The translations under genes were made by a program, and so were the position numbers. Below the pieces are notes generated by a model. It saw only the letters and a list, made by a program, of their open reading frames with translations, did not search any database and was not told the origin of the DNA. This document shows positions 33,060 through 41,432 of a DNA stretch of 64,000 nt, one piece after another. Location: the NCBI RefSeq assembly GCF_018403265.1, contig NZ_BOSI01000008.1, positions 1-64,000 of the forward strand. The letters are read 5' to 3'. Source of the DNA: Paenibacillus sp. J31TS4. GTDB lineage: Bacteria > Bacillota > Bacilli > Paenibacillales > NBRC-103111. Numbering within the stretch: position 1 is the stretch's first letter; the number at the start of each line of letters is the position of its first letter.

Positions 33060-34601
33060 ATGTATATCGTCACATCCGAAGAAATGCGCAGGCTGGACCG
33101 GCAGGCGATCGAAACCGTCGGCCTGCCCGCCCTGCTCCTGATGGAGAACGCCGGCCGGGCTGTTGCCGACGAGGTGCAGCAGTTCATCCGGAACCAGCCG
33201 GAGCGCCGCCGGACGGAACGCTGGCTCGTCCTCGCCGGCAAAGGCAACAACGGCGGCGACGGTCTCGTCGCCGCGCGCCATCTGCAGGAAGCCGGCATCG
33301 CGGTCGACGTGGCATACGCCGACTCTCCGGCCCGTTTCGGCGCCGACCTCGCCTTCCAGCACAAGACCGCCAGCCGCCTTGGCATCCCCTCGTTCGTTTA
33401 CCAGCCGGATACGCTCCCCTGGAACGCCTACACCGGGGTAATCGACGCGCTGCTCGGCACGGGCAGCAGCGGGGCGCCGCGCGGACGGTATGCCTCTCTC
33501 ATCCGCGAGGCGAACGGGAGCGGCCTGCCCATCGTGGCCGTCGACATCCCGAGCGGCCTGAACGCCGATACGGGCGAGCTGCACGACCCGTGCATCCGGG
33601 CGCGCCTGACGGTCGCGCTCGCCTTCCTGAAGCGCGGCCTCGTGCAGTATCCGGGCGCCGAGACTGCCGGCGAGGTCGTGACGCGGCCGATCGGCATCCC
33701 TTCCCGCTTCGCGGAGGAGGCCGGCATCCGGACGCTGCTCGTCACCGAGCGGGTGCTGGAGAGCCACCTGGCGCTGACGCCCGGCGCCGAGCGCCCCGCC
33801 GACTCGCACAAGGGCACCTACGGCCACGTGCTGCTAGCAGCGGGCACGCACCGGATGAGCGGCGCCGGCCTCCTCTGCGCCCGTGCCTCGCTTAGGGCCG
33901 GCTGCGGCCTCGCCACGTGGGCGCTGCCGGCGAGCCTCGTGCCGCATCTGATCGGGCGGCTGCCCGAGGTGATGCTCGCAGGGCTGCCCGATGCGGGCAA
34001 CGGCGACTGGGCGGAAGTGTCCGCCGACGAGGTGCTCGCGCTCGCGGAGGACCGCGACGCGCTGGCGCTCGGGCCGGGCATGGGGCGCTACGCCGACGAC
34101 TCGCAGTGGCTGCGGGCGATCTGGGAAGGCGCCCGCTGCCCGCTGCTGCTCGACGCCGACGCGCTCAACATGCTCGCCGACGCGCCGGACTTCGCCTTGT
34201 GGCCGAGACGCGAAGCGCCGACCGTGCTGACGCCCCACCCGGGCGAGATGGCCCGGCTCGCCAAGCTGACCACCGCCGACGTGCAGCGCGACCGGATCGG
34301 CATCGCTCGTCGCTATGCGCAGGAGCACGGCGTGACGCTCGTGCTCAAGGGCGCCCGTACCGTCGTGGCAACGCCCAAGGGGGTCGTGTACGTGAACACG
34401 ACCGGCAATCCGGGCATGGCCAAGGGCGGCACAGGCGACGTACTCTCCGGCGTCATCGCCAGCCTCCTCGCGCAAGGGATGTCCGCCGAGCAGGCGGCCG
34501 TCTACGGCGTGTGGCGACACGGAGCAGCCGGCGACCGGGCGGCAGAGGTGCGGTCCAGCCGAGATTCGCTCCTGGCGAGCGACCTCATCGAGAACCTCTA
34601 G
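33060..34601 (+). CDS. nnr: Bifunctional NAD(P)HX epimerase / dehydratase
   Basis: A 513-residue metabolite-repair enzyme. The N-terminal YjeF_N epimerase domain (about 1-215) has LLMENAGRAVADEV, VLAGKGNNGGDGLVAAR and AVDIPSGLNADTG. The C-terminal ribokinase-like dehydratase (about 225-510) has DSHKGTYGHVLLAAG, ALGPGMGRY, LLLDADALNML, LTPHPGEMARL and the NPGMAKGGTGDVLSG motif. Together they restore NADH and NADPH from damaged hydrates, using ATP or ADP. The start has AAAGGAGA upstream. Codon use is very GC-rich even for this window. Confidence 0.95.
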   Translation: MYIVTSEEMRRLDRQAIETVGLPALLLMENAGRAVADEVQQFIRNQPERRRTERWLVLAGKGNNGGDGLVAARHLQEAGIAVDVAYADSPARFGADLAFQHKTASRLGIPSFVYQPDTLPWNAYTGVIDALLGTGSSGAPRGRYASLIREANGSGLPIVAVDIPSGLNADTGELHDPCIRARLTVALAFLKRGLVQYPGAETAGEVVTRPIGIPSRFAEEAGIRTLLVTERVLESHLALTPGAERPADSHKGTYGHVLLAAGTHRMSGAGLLCARASLRAGCGLATWALPASLVPHLIGRLPEVMLAGLPDAGNGDWAEVSADEVLALAEDRDALALGPGMGRYADDSQWLRAIWEGARCPLLLDADALNMLADAPDFALWPRREAPTVLTPHPGEMARLAKLTTADVQRDRIGIARRYAQEHGVTLVLKGARTVVATPKGVVYVNTTGNPGMAKGGTGDVLSGVIASLLAQGMSAEQAAVYGVWRHGAAGDRAAEVRSSRDSLLASDLIENL

Positions 34602-34622
34602 AAGACCTCCTGCCCGCAGCCA

Positions 34623-34660
34623 TAAAAAAAGACCGGGCGAGAGCGGGCTCTCCTCGGTCT
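34623..34660 (-). terminator. Intrinsic terminator
   Basis: Hairpin with arms AGACCGAGGAGAGC and GCTCTCGCCCGGTCT (one bulge) and seven Ts on the complement, downstream of the small gene at 34705-34818. It could also stop nnr transcription from the other side. Confidence 0.8.
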
Positions 34661-34704
34661 ATCAAGTCCTTTCCGCCTCTTTTTGCTCCCGGGCGGTCAG
34701 CGTA

Positions 34705-34818
34705 TTAATGGTTTTGGGCCTTTTGGATCCGGATCACCAGCAGTTGCAGAAGGTTGGAGCGCTCATGCTGTCTTTTGGTGCGAGCCAGTTTGCTCATAAT
34801 AAACCGTTCGATCGACAC
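34705..34818 (-). CDS. Small basic protein, 37 aa, unknown
   Basis: A 37-residue basic peptide (SIERFIMSKLARTKRQHERS then LLQLLVIRIQKAQNH), with a charged first half and an amphipathic helix at the end. The GTG start is preceded by AAGGAG at nine bases and the gene ends before a strong terminator, so it looks like a genuine transcript unit. No family recognised. Strong signals around so short a frame argue for a real small protein. Confidence 0.6.
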   Translation of the reverse strand: MSIERFIMSKLARTKRQHERSNLLQLLVIRIQKAQNH

Positions 34819-34900
34819 GTCTTCCAACTCCTTTCTTCCAATTGCTTCCGTATACGTAAATAAACAGGTGACCCGCCGTTGAAACAGCCCCCGCGGCATC

Positions 34901-34924
34901 AAAAAAAGAGCCTCTCGGCTCTTT
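34901..34924 (-). terminator. Intrinsic terminator
   Basis: AAAGAGCC/GGCTCTTT stem with a CGAGA-type loop and seven Ts on the complement, after the Cys-rich gene. Confidence 0.85.
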
Positions 34925-34954
34925 CCTGTTCGGCATCCGTTCCAGTTGCCTTTC

Positions 34955-35254
34955 CTATTGACACGGTCCTGTCTGCAGGTACATCATGCCGTCCTCATGC
35001 AGATGCACGACCGATCTCTTCTGGTTGCTCGCCCATTCCGCATGAGGGTCGCTTACCCGGTACGGGTTGCTGACATCCCGCATATCCTCCCAGAGGCATT
35101 CCACTCCCTTGCCCCCGGCATTGCCGTTATACATCTTGCAGCCGAGGCAGTAGTTGGTCGTATGGGAAGCGTCCAGCCGGACGACGCGGTTGCGCAGACA
35201 GCAATAGACTTCTTGCCCCGATGCGGCATAATTGATATGGTTCGTTTTTTTCAT
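34955..35254 (-). CDS. Small Cys-rich protein of unknown function
   Basis: A 99-residue soluble protein with six Cys residues: CCLRN near residue 18, CLGCKMYNG near 36-44, GVECLWED near 52 and a C-terminal GPCQ. The spacing suggests one metal site, perhaps zinc. Aromatic and charged residues dominate the second half (SDPHAEWASNQKRSVVHLHEDG). The ATG at 35254 with GAGAGGTG was preferred to an ATG four codons upstream. The gene ends at a strong terminator. No family recognised. Confidence 0.72.
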   Translation of the reverse strand: MKKTNHINYAASGQEVYCCLRNRVVRLDASHTTNYCLGCKMYNGNAGGKGVECLWEDMRDVSNPYRVSDPHAEWASNQKRSVVHLHEDGMMYLQTGPCQ

Positions 35255-35435
35255 GGCTGCTTGCACCTCTCTTTATCTCTCTCACCTGTTTAAACGGATT
35301 ACAGCCAGTTTAATCGGTAGAAAGCAAAAAAGTGCACGAAATTTGTAGTGCGGCCCATTAATATTTTCCGCGCAAACGGTTCAATCGGCGGCCCGAGCCG
35401 CGCCGCTGGCCGCTGCCGAAAGGAGAGATTTCGCC

Positions 35436-36107
35436 ATGTGCGGCAGATTCACATTGACCACCTGGCTCGAGGAAATCATGGAACGGTTTCTGCTAGAGCC
35501 GGCCGACTTCCCGTACGAGCCCCGCTATAACGCCGCCCCGGGCCAATGGATTCCGGCGATCGTCGAGCACGAAGGCAAGCGCCGGATCGGCCAGCTCCGC
35601 TGGGGCCTCGTCCCATCTTGGGCCCAAGACGAAAAGATCGGCTACAAGATGATCAACGCCAAGTCGGAGACCGCGGCGGACAAGCCTTCGTTCCGGACCG
35701 CCCTTCAGAGGCGGCGCTGCCTGATCCCCGCAGACGGGTTCTACGAGTGGCGCCGGAACGCCGACGGCACAAAGCAGCCGCTCCGGTTCGTCCGCAACGA
35801 CCGCGCGCTGTTCGCGATGGCGGGGTTGTACGACACCTGGCAGGGGCCGGACGGCAAGCGGATCGGCACCTGTACCATTTTGACGACATCGCCCAATGCG
35901 CTTGTCGAGCCGGTTCACAACCGGATGCCGGTCATCCTCGACCCGACGAACGAGGCGGCCTGGCTCGACAAAGCTCTCCGCGATCCGGCGGTTCTGCAGC
36001 CGATGCTGGCCCCTTATCCCGCCGAGGAGATGACCGCCTATCCGGTCTCCCCCGACGTCGGAAACGTGAAGAACGATACAGCCGCCTGCACGCTGGAATG
36101 GCAGTAA
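35436..36107 (+). CDS. SRAP/HMCES family abasic-site crosslinking protein (YedK)
   Basis: A 223-residue SOS-response-associated peptidase. The catalytic Cys2 opens the protein (MCGRFTLTT) after Met removal. Other active-site residues are Asn in RYNAAPGQ, Glu in GFYEWRR and His in PVHNRMPVIL. Family members form a covalent thiazolidine link to abasic sites in single-stranded DNA and shield them from error-prone repair. The start has AAAGGAGAG. Monocistronic, ended by a bidirectional terminator shared with yyaC. Confidence 0.95.
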   Translation: MCGRFTLTTWLEEIMERFLLEPADFPYEPRYNAAPGQWIPAIVEHEGKRRIGQLRWGLVPSWAQDEKIGYKMINAKSETAADKPSFRTALQRRRCLIPADGFYEWRRNADGTKQPLRFVRNDRALFAMAGLYDTWQGPDGKRIGTCTILTTSPNALVEPVHNRMPVILDPTNEAAWLDKALRDPAVLQPMLAPYPAEEMTAYPVSPDVGNVKNDTAACTLEWQ

Positions 36108-36160
36108 GCGAAGCGCCGCTGCCTGTCGGGTCCCCACCCATAGGCACACACACCGTACAA

Positions 36161-36201
36161 AAAAGCCCTTGCTGCCCGTTAGACGGGACGCAAGGGCTTT
36201 T
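36161..36201. terminator. Bidirectional terminator between SRAP gene and yyaC
   Basis: Arms AAAAGCCCTTGC and GCAAGGGCTTTT, with an inner CCCGT/ACGGG stem, give T-runs on both strands between converging genes. Confidence 0.88.
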
Positions 36202-36237
36202 GGTTCGGAACCGCGGGGGACGCGAGCAAGCTGCCGG

Positions 36238-36903
36238 TCAGCTCGACTCCTCCCAGCTGCCCGAGATGGGCGGAAACTCTTCTTCCTCCTGGAGCGACGG
36301 GAGCGGCAGCGCTGTGATGCCCCAAGCCGCGGCTATCGCGCCGAGAGGAGCGGCAGCCGGAAAGCCGAACGCTTCAGCTGCCGCGCGGGTGAACCGGCGG
36401 GCCATCTGGAGCACGAGGTGCAGCGACGTATTCTGCAGCACCTTGTACGGATTACCCTCGTTGCGGTTCACCACACCAAGCACGGAGTAATGGCCGACGG
36501 CCGGCAGACGGCAGCCCATCGACTTGCCGGGCTCGATGCCGTCCGCGGCGACCTGAAAGCGGCCGACCGACTCGCCCATGCCGAGGCACGCATCGACTGC
36601 AATGACCAGCCGGCCGTCCGGCAGCTCCGCAAGCCTCTCCGCCAGATTCGCCGAATCGCACGGCCGCTCCAGCGTTCCGATCACATACGGGAACCCCGCC
36701 TCCTCCAGCAGCGTGCCGGTCAGCGGTCCGAAGGCATCGCCGGTGGACCGGTCGGTGCCGATGCACAAAAACACGATGCGATCGGCGGTGAAGCCTTCGC
36801 TTCGAATCTCCAGCAGCCACTCCGCCAGGCGGTCCCCGCCAATCGTTCGTCTGGCCGGATTCCGCCCGGCCGGCGGGATCATCGGCGCTTCCCCGTGCTC
36901 CAT
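36238..36903 (-). CDS. yyaC: YyaC-like spore protease family protein
   Basis: A 221-residue protein of the DUF1256 family, related in fold to the GPR spore protease. Conserved blocks: RIVFLCIGTDRSTGDAFGPL, ERLAELPDGRLVIAVDACLG, GKSMGCRLPAVGHYSVLGVV. Bacillus subtilis YyaC is about 205 residues and is made in sporulating cells. Its presence supports an endospore former. The ATG has GAGGAGGACGAG upstream. It lies 56 bases after the acyltransferase gene on the same strand and ends at a bidirectional terminator. Confidence 0.92.
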   Translation of the reverse strand: MEHGEAPMIPPAGRNPARRTIGGDRLAEWLLEIRSEGFTADRIVFLCIGTDRSTGDAFGPLTGTLLEEAGFPYVIGTLERPCDSANLAERLAELPDGRLVIAVDACLGMGESVGRFQVAADGIEPGKSMGCRLPAVGHYSVLGVVNRNEGNPYKVLQNTSLHLVLQMARRFTRAAAEAFGFPAAAPLGAIAAAWGITALPLPSLQEEEEFPPISGSWEESS

Positions 36904-36959
36904 ACTCGTCCTCCTCTACAGGCGGCATGCCGCAAGCGGCGTGCTTTACCTTTTGCGTT

Positions 36960-38024
36960 TTATTTGCCGAACAGAATCCAGGCTCCCTTCCACTTGCGCA
37001 GCAGGAAGACCAGCAGCCAAGGGACCGTGAAGATCATGACGCCCGCTCCGATTGTGGAGAGGTGGTAAGCCAGCGTATCGCTCGGATAGGTCCAGTTGCG
37101 ACGCCAGAGTGAGAGCAGCGCCGGATGGGTGAAGTAGATGCCGAAGGCGGCCGTTCCCATCGACGTCAGCACCGCTGCAAGACGGGGAGTGCCGCGCAGC
37201 ACCTTGGCCGAGATCCAAAGCAGGCTGAGTCCCATGGCAACCGCGTAGCCGTTGAACAAGATCTCCATCGGCAGCGAGCCGAAGTTGATGCGGTTCTGGC
37301 TCAGCACGAACAACAGCGCGAACGAATAGCCGATCAACAGGGCGAGTCCGAGCACCCACCATAGATGACGTTCACCCGCACGCTGGAACCGCTCGTAATT
37401 CATGCCGATCCAGCCGCCGATGGCGAAGATGCCCGCGTATGTACCGAGAATGGTGGCCGGATGCTGCACCGGGTGGAACCAGTGGTGATAAATATAAAAG
37501 CCGATTTGCGCCGCGAGTCCGATCCAGATCAGGTTCCTCGCAAACCAGCTCCACCGGTCAGCAAGCGCCATAATGAGCGGGAAGATCAGGTAGAACTGAA
37601 GAATAAGCACGATGAAGTACAGGTGATAGCTCGTGTCGGCCCACTTGAGCGCGTTCAGGAAGAACGGCCAATCGATCTTGATGTCGTGCCAGTTGAAATT
37701 GGGTGTCCACTGGTTGAACACATAGTAGAAGAACGACCAGATCAGATAAGGAACAAGGATATACTGAATCCGTTTCCGGTAGAAGCTCAACGCTTCCTTC
37801 CAACTCCAGGCCCCGCTGTACCGGTAGAACAGCACAAGGCCGCTCAGCAAAATAAAGATGGGAACCGCAAAGTTGCTCAGTTTGTTTACGATCAAATAGA
37901 GAATCTGGGAACGACTGCCGAGAGGAATCTCTACCGTCGTTTCCGAAGTGGCATGGATCATCAGGACAGCCATGATGGCGAACGCCCGCACGATGTCCAG
38001 TTCCAGAATTCTTGGTTTTCTCAT
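36960..38024 (-). CDS. Acyltransferase 3 family membrane protein
   Basis: A 354-residue integral membrane protein with about ten helices. The family start RILELDIVRAFAIMAVLMIH has the conserved His; KRIQYILVPYLIWSFFYY and GTYAGIFAIGGWIGMNYER follow. Such enzymes acetylate or acylate surface sugars such as peptidoglycan or exopolysaccharide using acyl-CoA. The target here is unknown, with no polysaccharide gene nearby. AGGAGGAGG ribosome site. Confidence 0.9.
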   Translation of the reverse strand: MRKPRILELDIVRAFAIMAVLMIHATSETTVEIPLGSRSQILYLIVNKLSNFAVPIFILLSGLVLFYRYSGAWSWKEALSFYRKRIQYILVPYLIWSFFYYVFNQWTPNFNWHDIKIDWPFFLNALKWADTSYHLYFIVLILQFYLIFPLIMALADRWSWFARNLIWIGLAAQIGFYIYHHWFHPVQHPATILGTYAGIFAIGGWIGMNYERFQRAGERHLWWVLGLALLIGYSFALLFVLSQNRINFGSLPMEILFNGYAVAMGLSLLWISAKVLRGTPRLAAVLTSMGTAAFGIYFTHPALLSLWRRNWTYPSDTLAYHLSTIGAGVMIFTVPWLLVFLLRKWKGAWILFGK

Positions 38025-38220
38025 GTTGGTGGGGAACTCCTCCTCCTGCTTGTCCGAACAATCGGGTCGGTACGGCCGCCGGCCGTATCCAGTACAAGAA
38101 TACCGTATATTCCCGAATCATGCCACGGCTAATTGCCCGCGCAGCGGGGGTATAGCGGCGAACGCTTGGAACGGCGAATATTGCTGTCACCTGTTCGAAC
38201 GGCCGGAGCGTGCCGGTTGA

Positions 38221-38259
38221 CAGTAAAAACGGAGCCCCGCCGGAGCTCCGTTTTTACTG
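38221..38259. terminator. Strong bidirectional hairpin
   Basis: A perfect 15-base inverted repeat, CAGTAAAAACGGAGC and its complement, around a 9-base loop, in the non-coding stretch 38025-38304 between the acyltransferase and DUF1540 genes. U-tracts result on both strands. No other feature is evident in that stretch. Confidence 0.88.
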
Positions 38260-38304
38260 TCCCGCCTGCGGCGGGCTGCCGAGGGCCGCTGCCCGAGCCG
38301 GCCG

Positions 38305-38523
38305 CTAGTGGCCGCGCTCTTCAAAGGTGTGGCAGCAAGTGTCGCGCGTATCCTCTGCGTGGTCGGTATGCGACGTGTCGTACTGCTGGCCGCCTTTCTG
38401 CTGCGGCAGCGAAGCCCCTGCATGCCGGTCGATCTCGATCATGATCACTTCGGCACTGCAGTTGTTGCCTTCTTCCCAATACTCGCAATTGTCTACACTG
38501 CATTTGACCTGTGGATTTGTCAT
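38305..38523 (-). CDS. DUF1540 domain protein
   Basis: A 72-residue protein whose first 35 residues match DUF1540: VKCSVDNCEYWEEGNNCSAEVIMIEID, with four Cys that probably bind a metal. The tail is His-, Asp- and Thr-rich (TSHTDHAEDTRDTCCHTFEE), with two more Cys. DUF1540 proteins are typical of spore-forming Firmicutes. The open frame reaches far upstream in the HAD gene, but GAGGTG lies six bases before the ATG at 38523. It follows the HAD gene closely. Confidence 0.88.
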   Translation of the reverse strand: MTNPQVKCSVDNCEYWEEGNNCSAEVIMIEIDRHAGASLPQQKGGQQYDTSHTDHAEDTRDTCCHTFEERGH

Positions 38524-38563
38524 GTCGATCACCTCGGTATTGTTTACCCGCCCATCCGGGCGG

Positions 38564-39232
38564 CTAAACAAGCCCGCGGCCGAGCCGCTCCAGCAGCTCG
38601 GAGAGGGGAACGTCCGCCAGGGAAGACAGCCGGTGGTCGACGGCGTCAAACAACAGCGCTTCCGTGACCGTGTTGGGAACGATGACGCAGCACATGCCTG
38701 CCGCCTTGGCCGCCTTGGCGCCGTTCGGAGAGTCCTCGAAGGCGACCGCTTCCTCCGGCCGGACCCCGAGATCCTCAAGCGCTCTCTGGTACAGATACGG
38801 GGCCGGCTTCACCTTGGGGACGTCCTCCTTGGTGCGGATCGTCTCGAAATACGGAGTCAGCCCGAACCGGTCGAGATGGCTGACGACCCACTCCCGACCG
38901 GAGCTCGACGCAAGTCCGACCCGCAGTCCCTGCGCCCGGGCATCCCGCAGCACCTGCTCCACGCCCGGGCGTACCTGCTCTTCGCCCGCCCGGCGGTCGT
39001 AATACTGGCGGCGTAGCGCCCGCAGCTCCTGCCTGTCCAGCGTCCGTCCAACCTGCTGCTCCAGGTAGGCGTACGGATCAAACACGCTTGCGTCGGTGCC
39101 GATCAGCTTGCTCCATTCCGATAGCGGCATATCCGCGCCGTAGCTCTGGCAGAGCTCCCGGAACGCCTCGAATTCATGCGTCTCCGAATCGAAAATCAAG
39201 CCGTCGAAGTCAAACACGATCGCTTTTATCAC
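38564..39232 (-). CDS. HAD hydrolase, beta-phosphoglucomutase-like
   Basis: A 222-residue HAD phosphatase of the PGMB/YhcW type. Motif I is VFDFDGLIFDSE (nucleophile Asp8, acid/base Asp10), motif II GLASSSGREW, the Lys is in DVPKVKPAPYLY and motif IV is AVAFEDSPNGAKAAKAAG. The helical cap lies between residues 15 and 85. It dephosphorylates a small sugar phosphate or similar metabolite, or repairs one. It probably shares a transcript with the DUF1540 gene, 40 bases downstream. Confidence 0.9.
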   Translation of the reverse strand: MIKAIVFDFDGLIFDSETHEFEAFRELCQSYGADMPLSEWSKLIGTDASVFDPYAYLEQQVGRTLDRQELRALRRQYYDRRAGEEQVRPGVEQVLRDARAQGLRVGLASSSGREWVVSHLDRFGLTPYFETIRTKEDVPKVKPAPYLYQRALEDLGVRPEEAVAFEDSPNGAKAAKAAGMCCVIVPNTVTEALLFDAVDHRLSSLADVPLSELLERLGRGLV

Positions 39233-39592
39233 AGGGACCCCTCCACTCGCTGGTTCTGTCTTCTCTGCTTCATCTTAGCAGATGGGCCCGCCGCTGTCTT
39301 GTCCCGGCGGGCCATAGACCCGGCGGCTCCCAGAGGCTGTCCCGCGTCTTTGCGGCCACGCCAACCAAGCCCCTGGCGCTGAGCGCGGGGCTGGTAGTAT
39401 GCTGCAGTTTCCGCTGACGAGGGGGCCAGGCAGGTCCGCTGCACATTCCATGAGGCCGACGCAGGGCTGGATGCCATGAGCGTTCCTTTTGCACGCCGGA
39501 ACGCGGCATCTGTCCCTGCCGCTCTCCGAGACGGATGGCTGGCAAAAAACGAGCGTAATCGACGGAAACGTCCGTCTCAAGCGGCGTTTCCG
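39233..39592. other. Intergenic region without a gene
   Basis: About 360 bases. The visible structure is an inverted repeat ACGGAAACG/CGTTTCCGT near 39564-39596, after the DUF2188 gene on the complement and probably its terminator. Open frames of about 100 codons occur on the minus strand but have no ribosome site and resemble no protein I know. Confidence 0.5.
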
Positions 39593-39817
39593 TCACCCTT
39601 TCGGCGGATAAGGGTCGTGGCCATGGCTGTCCTTCTCGCGGATCACGCCGTGCCGGTCATGAATGACGAGCTCCGACTTCTCCTCCTTGCTGCGTTCGCG
39701 GGCGGCGTCAACCGCTTCCTGCTTGGTCTTCGTCACCTGCTCGGGCTTGCTCTTGTTCTCGCTTTTGACGGCCCAATCCCCGTCGTGGGGCACAACATGC
39801 TGGTTGTTCGGTCTCAT
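39593..39817 (-). CDS. DUF2188 domain protein
   Basis: A 74-residue protein matching DUF2188: NQHVVPHDGDWAVKSENKSKPEQ ... KQEAVDAARERSKEEKSELVIHDRHGVIREKDS. The fold is a small alpha-beta unit found singly in many bacteria; function unknown. GGGAGGTG precedes the ATG. It lies 21 bases after the AGE epimerase stop and may be co-transcribed with it. Confidence 0.88.
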   Translation of the reverse strand: MRPNNQHVVPHDGDWAVKSENKSKPEQVTKTKQEAVDAARERSKEEKSELVIHDRHGVIREKDSHGHDPYPPKG

Positions 39818-39838
39818 GCGGGCACCTCCCTTTTTCCC

Positions 39839-41152
39839 CTACTTACCCAATCCGGGACGGATTGAACGCGCGGGAGGAAGCAAGGGGCCCCCTCCTTCCA
39901 GCAGCTCCAACAGGAGCAGCACATTGCGGATGATGTGGTACGGGTCCTTCACCGGAAGCGCGACGACCTTTTCCTCCGGCCGCCCCTCTCGGTCCCGAAT
40001 TTGGATCCACTCCCCCACCTCCGGATCGGGATTCGGGAAGGTGGCGAACGTGTACGCGTGAGTCTTTTCGTACCAGCCGAGCAGCTCCTCGTCGCCGGTC
40101 AGCCGGTACCCGAGGAGCGACGTGTATAGAGCTTCCGAGTGCACCCACCACAGCTTGCTTTCCCACGTGTCACGGACGTTGCGCTCAAAGGCGCCCTCGC
40201 CGACGGCCCCTCTCGGCGGCCCGCCCTCCAGATCAACATAGTGGAGAAGCCCGCCGTTCTCCTCATCCCAGCCCGCAGCGAAAGCTGCCTTGGCCACGCG
40301 GACAGCCTGGCTGATGCGTTCCCGGCTCCCGATCCGCAGCGCCTGGTGCATCACGAACCACATATCCTCGATCGTATGCCCCGGGTTCACGTGCCGAGTC
40401 AGCATCCGCGTCCGGTCCACCGTACCGTCCGCCAGCAGCACCTCGGCCAGCAGGCCGTCCGGCTGGACGAACGTATCCAGGATATCTTCCATGTACGCGG
40501 TCGCCCGGTCCGTCGTTCCGGCCGCTCGCGGATGACCCAACGCTTCTGCCGCCTCGGCCAGCACCTGTGCCGTATTGAGCATGATCATCGGCAGCGAGTG
40601 AGCTCTGCACCCGTCTGGAAGCAGATAGGGCTCCGTCCTCGCTTCCCCCGCCGCTATTCTCGCTTCCATGCGATCGAACAGCCGGAACGCCTTCTCCAGC
40701 ACCTCCGTGTCCCGGGCTTCCTTGGCATATTCGGCGAACCCCATCAGGACGAAGGCGTCCACGAAGATGCTCGTGTCATAGCCTCTCCCCGGCAGCGACT
40801 CCTTCTTATCTCCTTCTTCCGTCAGCAGGAACGCGCAGTTGCCGTTCGCGAGGAAAGCATACCGGTTCAAAAACTCGATGGTCAGCCTGGCGTGCCCAAG
40901 CAGCTCTTCTCGACTGTACGGCAGCGCGTACCGTCCGGTCATCCCGGCCAGCTTGGCCAGCAGCCAGACGAACCTGCCCTGGGACCAGACATATTTGTCC
41001 GTGCTCACCCTCCGGCTGCCGTCGTTGGAATAGCAAGTATAGACGCCTCCGCGAATGCGATCCAGCGCCCCGTCCAGCCAGAACGGCAGCAGCTGTCCGG
41101 TCAGATGGTCCCGGTAAAAGGCCGCCTGCTCCTTCGTGTTCGTCCCTTTCAT
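39839..41152 (-). CDS. AGE family sugar epimerase/isomerase
   Basis: A 437-residue (alpha/alpha)6 barrel protein of the N-acylglucosamine 2-epimerase family. Telling stretches: FWLDGALDRIRGGVYTCYSNDG, KYVWSQGRFVWLLAKLA, HVNPGHTIEDMWFVMHQAL and KLWWVHSEALYTSLLGYRLTG; His residues in NPGHTIED and WVHSE are the likely acid/base pair. It interconverts sugars such as GlcNAc/ManNAc, glucose/mannose or cellobiose. The substrate is not fixed. Two ATGs are close together; the GGGGAG site fits the one at 41152. Confidence 0.87.
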   Translation of the reverse strand: MKGTNTKEQAAFYRDHLTGQLLPFWLDGALDRIRGGVYTCYSNDGSRRVSTDKYVWSQGRFVWLLAKLAGMTGRYALPYSREELLGHARLTIEFLNRYAFLANGNCAFLLTEEGDKKESLPGRGYDTSIFVDAFVLMGFAEYAKEARDTEVLEKAFRLFDRMEARIAAGEARTEPYLLPDGCRAHSLPMIMLNTAQVLAEAAEALGHPRAAGTTDRATAYMEDILDTFVQPDGLLAEVLLADGTVDRTRMLTRHVNPGHTIEDMWFVMHQALRIGSRERISQAVRVAKAAFAAGWDEENGGLLHYVDLEGGPPRGAVGEGAFERNVRDTWESKLWWVHSEALYTSLLGYRLTGDEELLGWYEKTHAYTFATFPNPDPEVGEWIQIRDREGRPEEKVVALPVKDPYHIIRNVLLLLELLEGGGPLLPPARSIRPGLGK

Positions 41153-41297
41153 CTTCATGCTCCCCTTTCTTCTCCTGGATTCGTCCGCTCTACCTTCGGC
41201 AGCGCTTTCAAGAATTCCTGCCTTTGGCCCGTCTCCCGCCGGCCCGCCGAACGGAAACTCATAGAATAAGCCGGTGGCGGACATCTCCGACTCCGGC

Positions 41298-41333
41298 AAA
41301 AAAGGAAGCCGACCGGCGCGCCTCTCCGGTCGA
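41298..41333 (-). terminator. Intrinsic terminator after the globin sensor gene
   Basis: CGACCGG and CCGGTCG arms around a 9-base loop, then CTTCC and six Ts on the complement. Confidence 0.8.
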
Positions 41334-41432
41334 CGTATTGGTGGGAACCGTTCAACAGCCCGGCTTGAGACGGATGCCTCGCCGACCGTCTTGCCGTCCT
41401 GCCGAGGGCTTTGCCCACCGGTTCGCTTCAGC

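Noticed and set aside
33834-34520. Long minus-strand frame opposite nnr
   Set aside because: Composition artefact of a very GC-rich gene; His/Arg-rich product with no fold.
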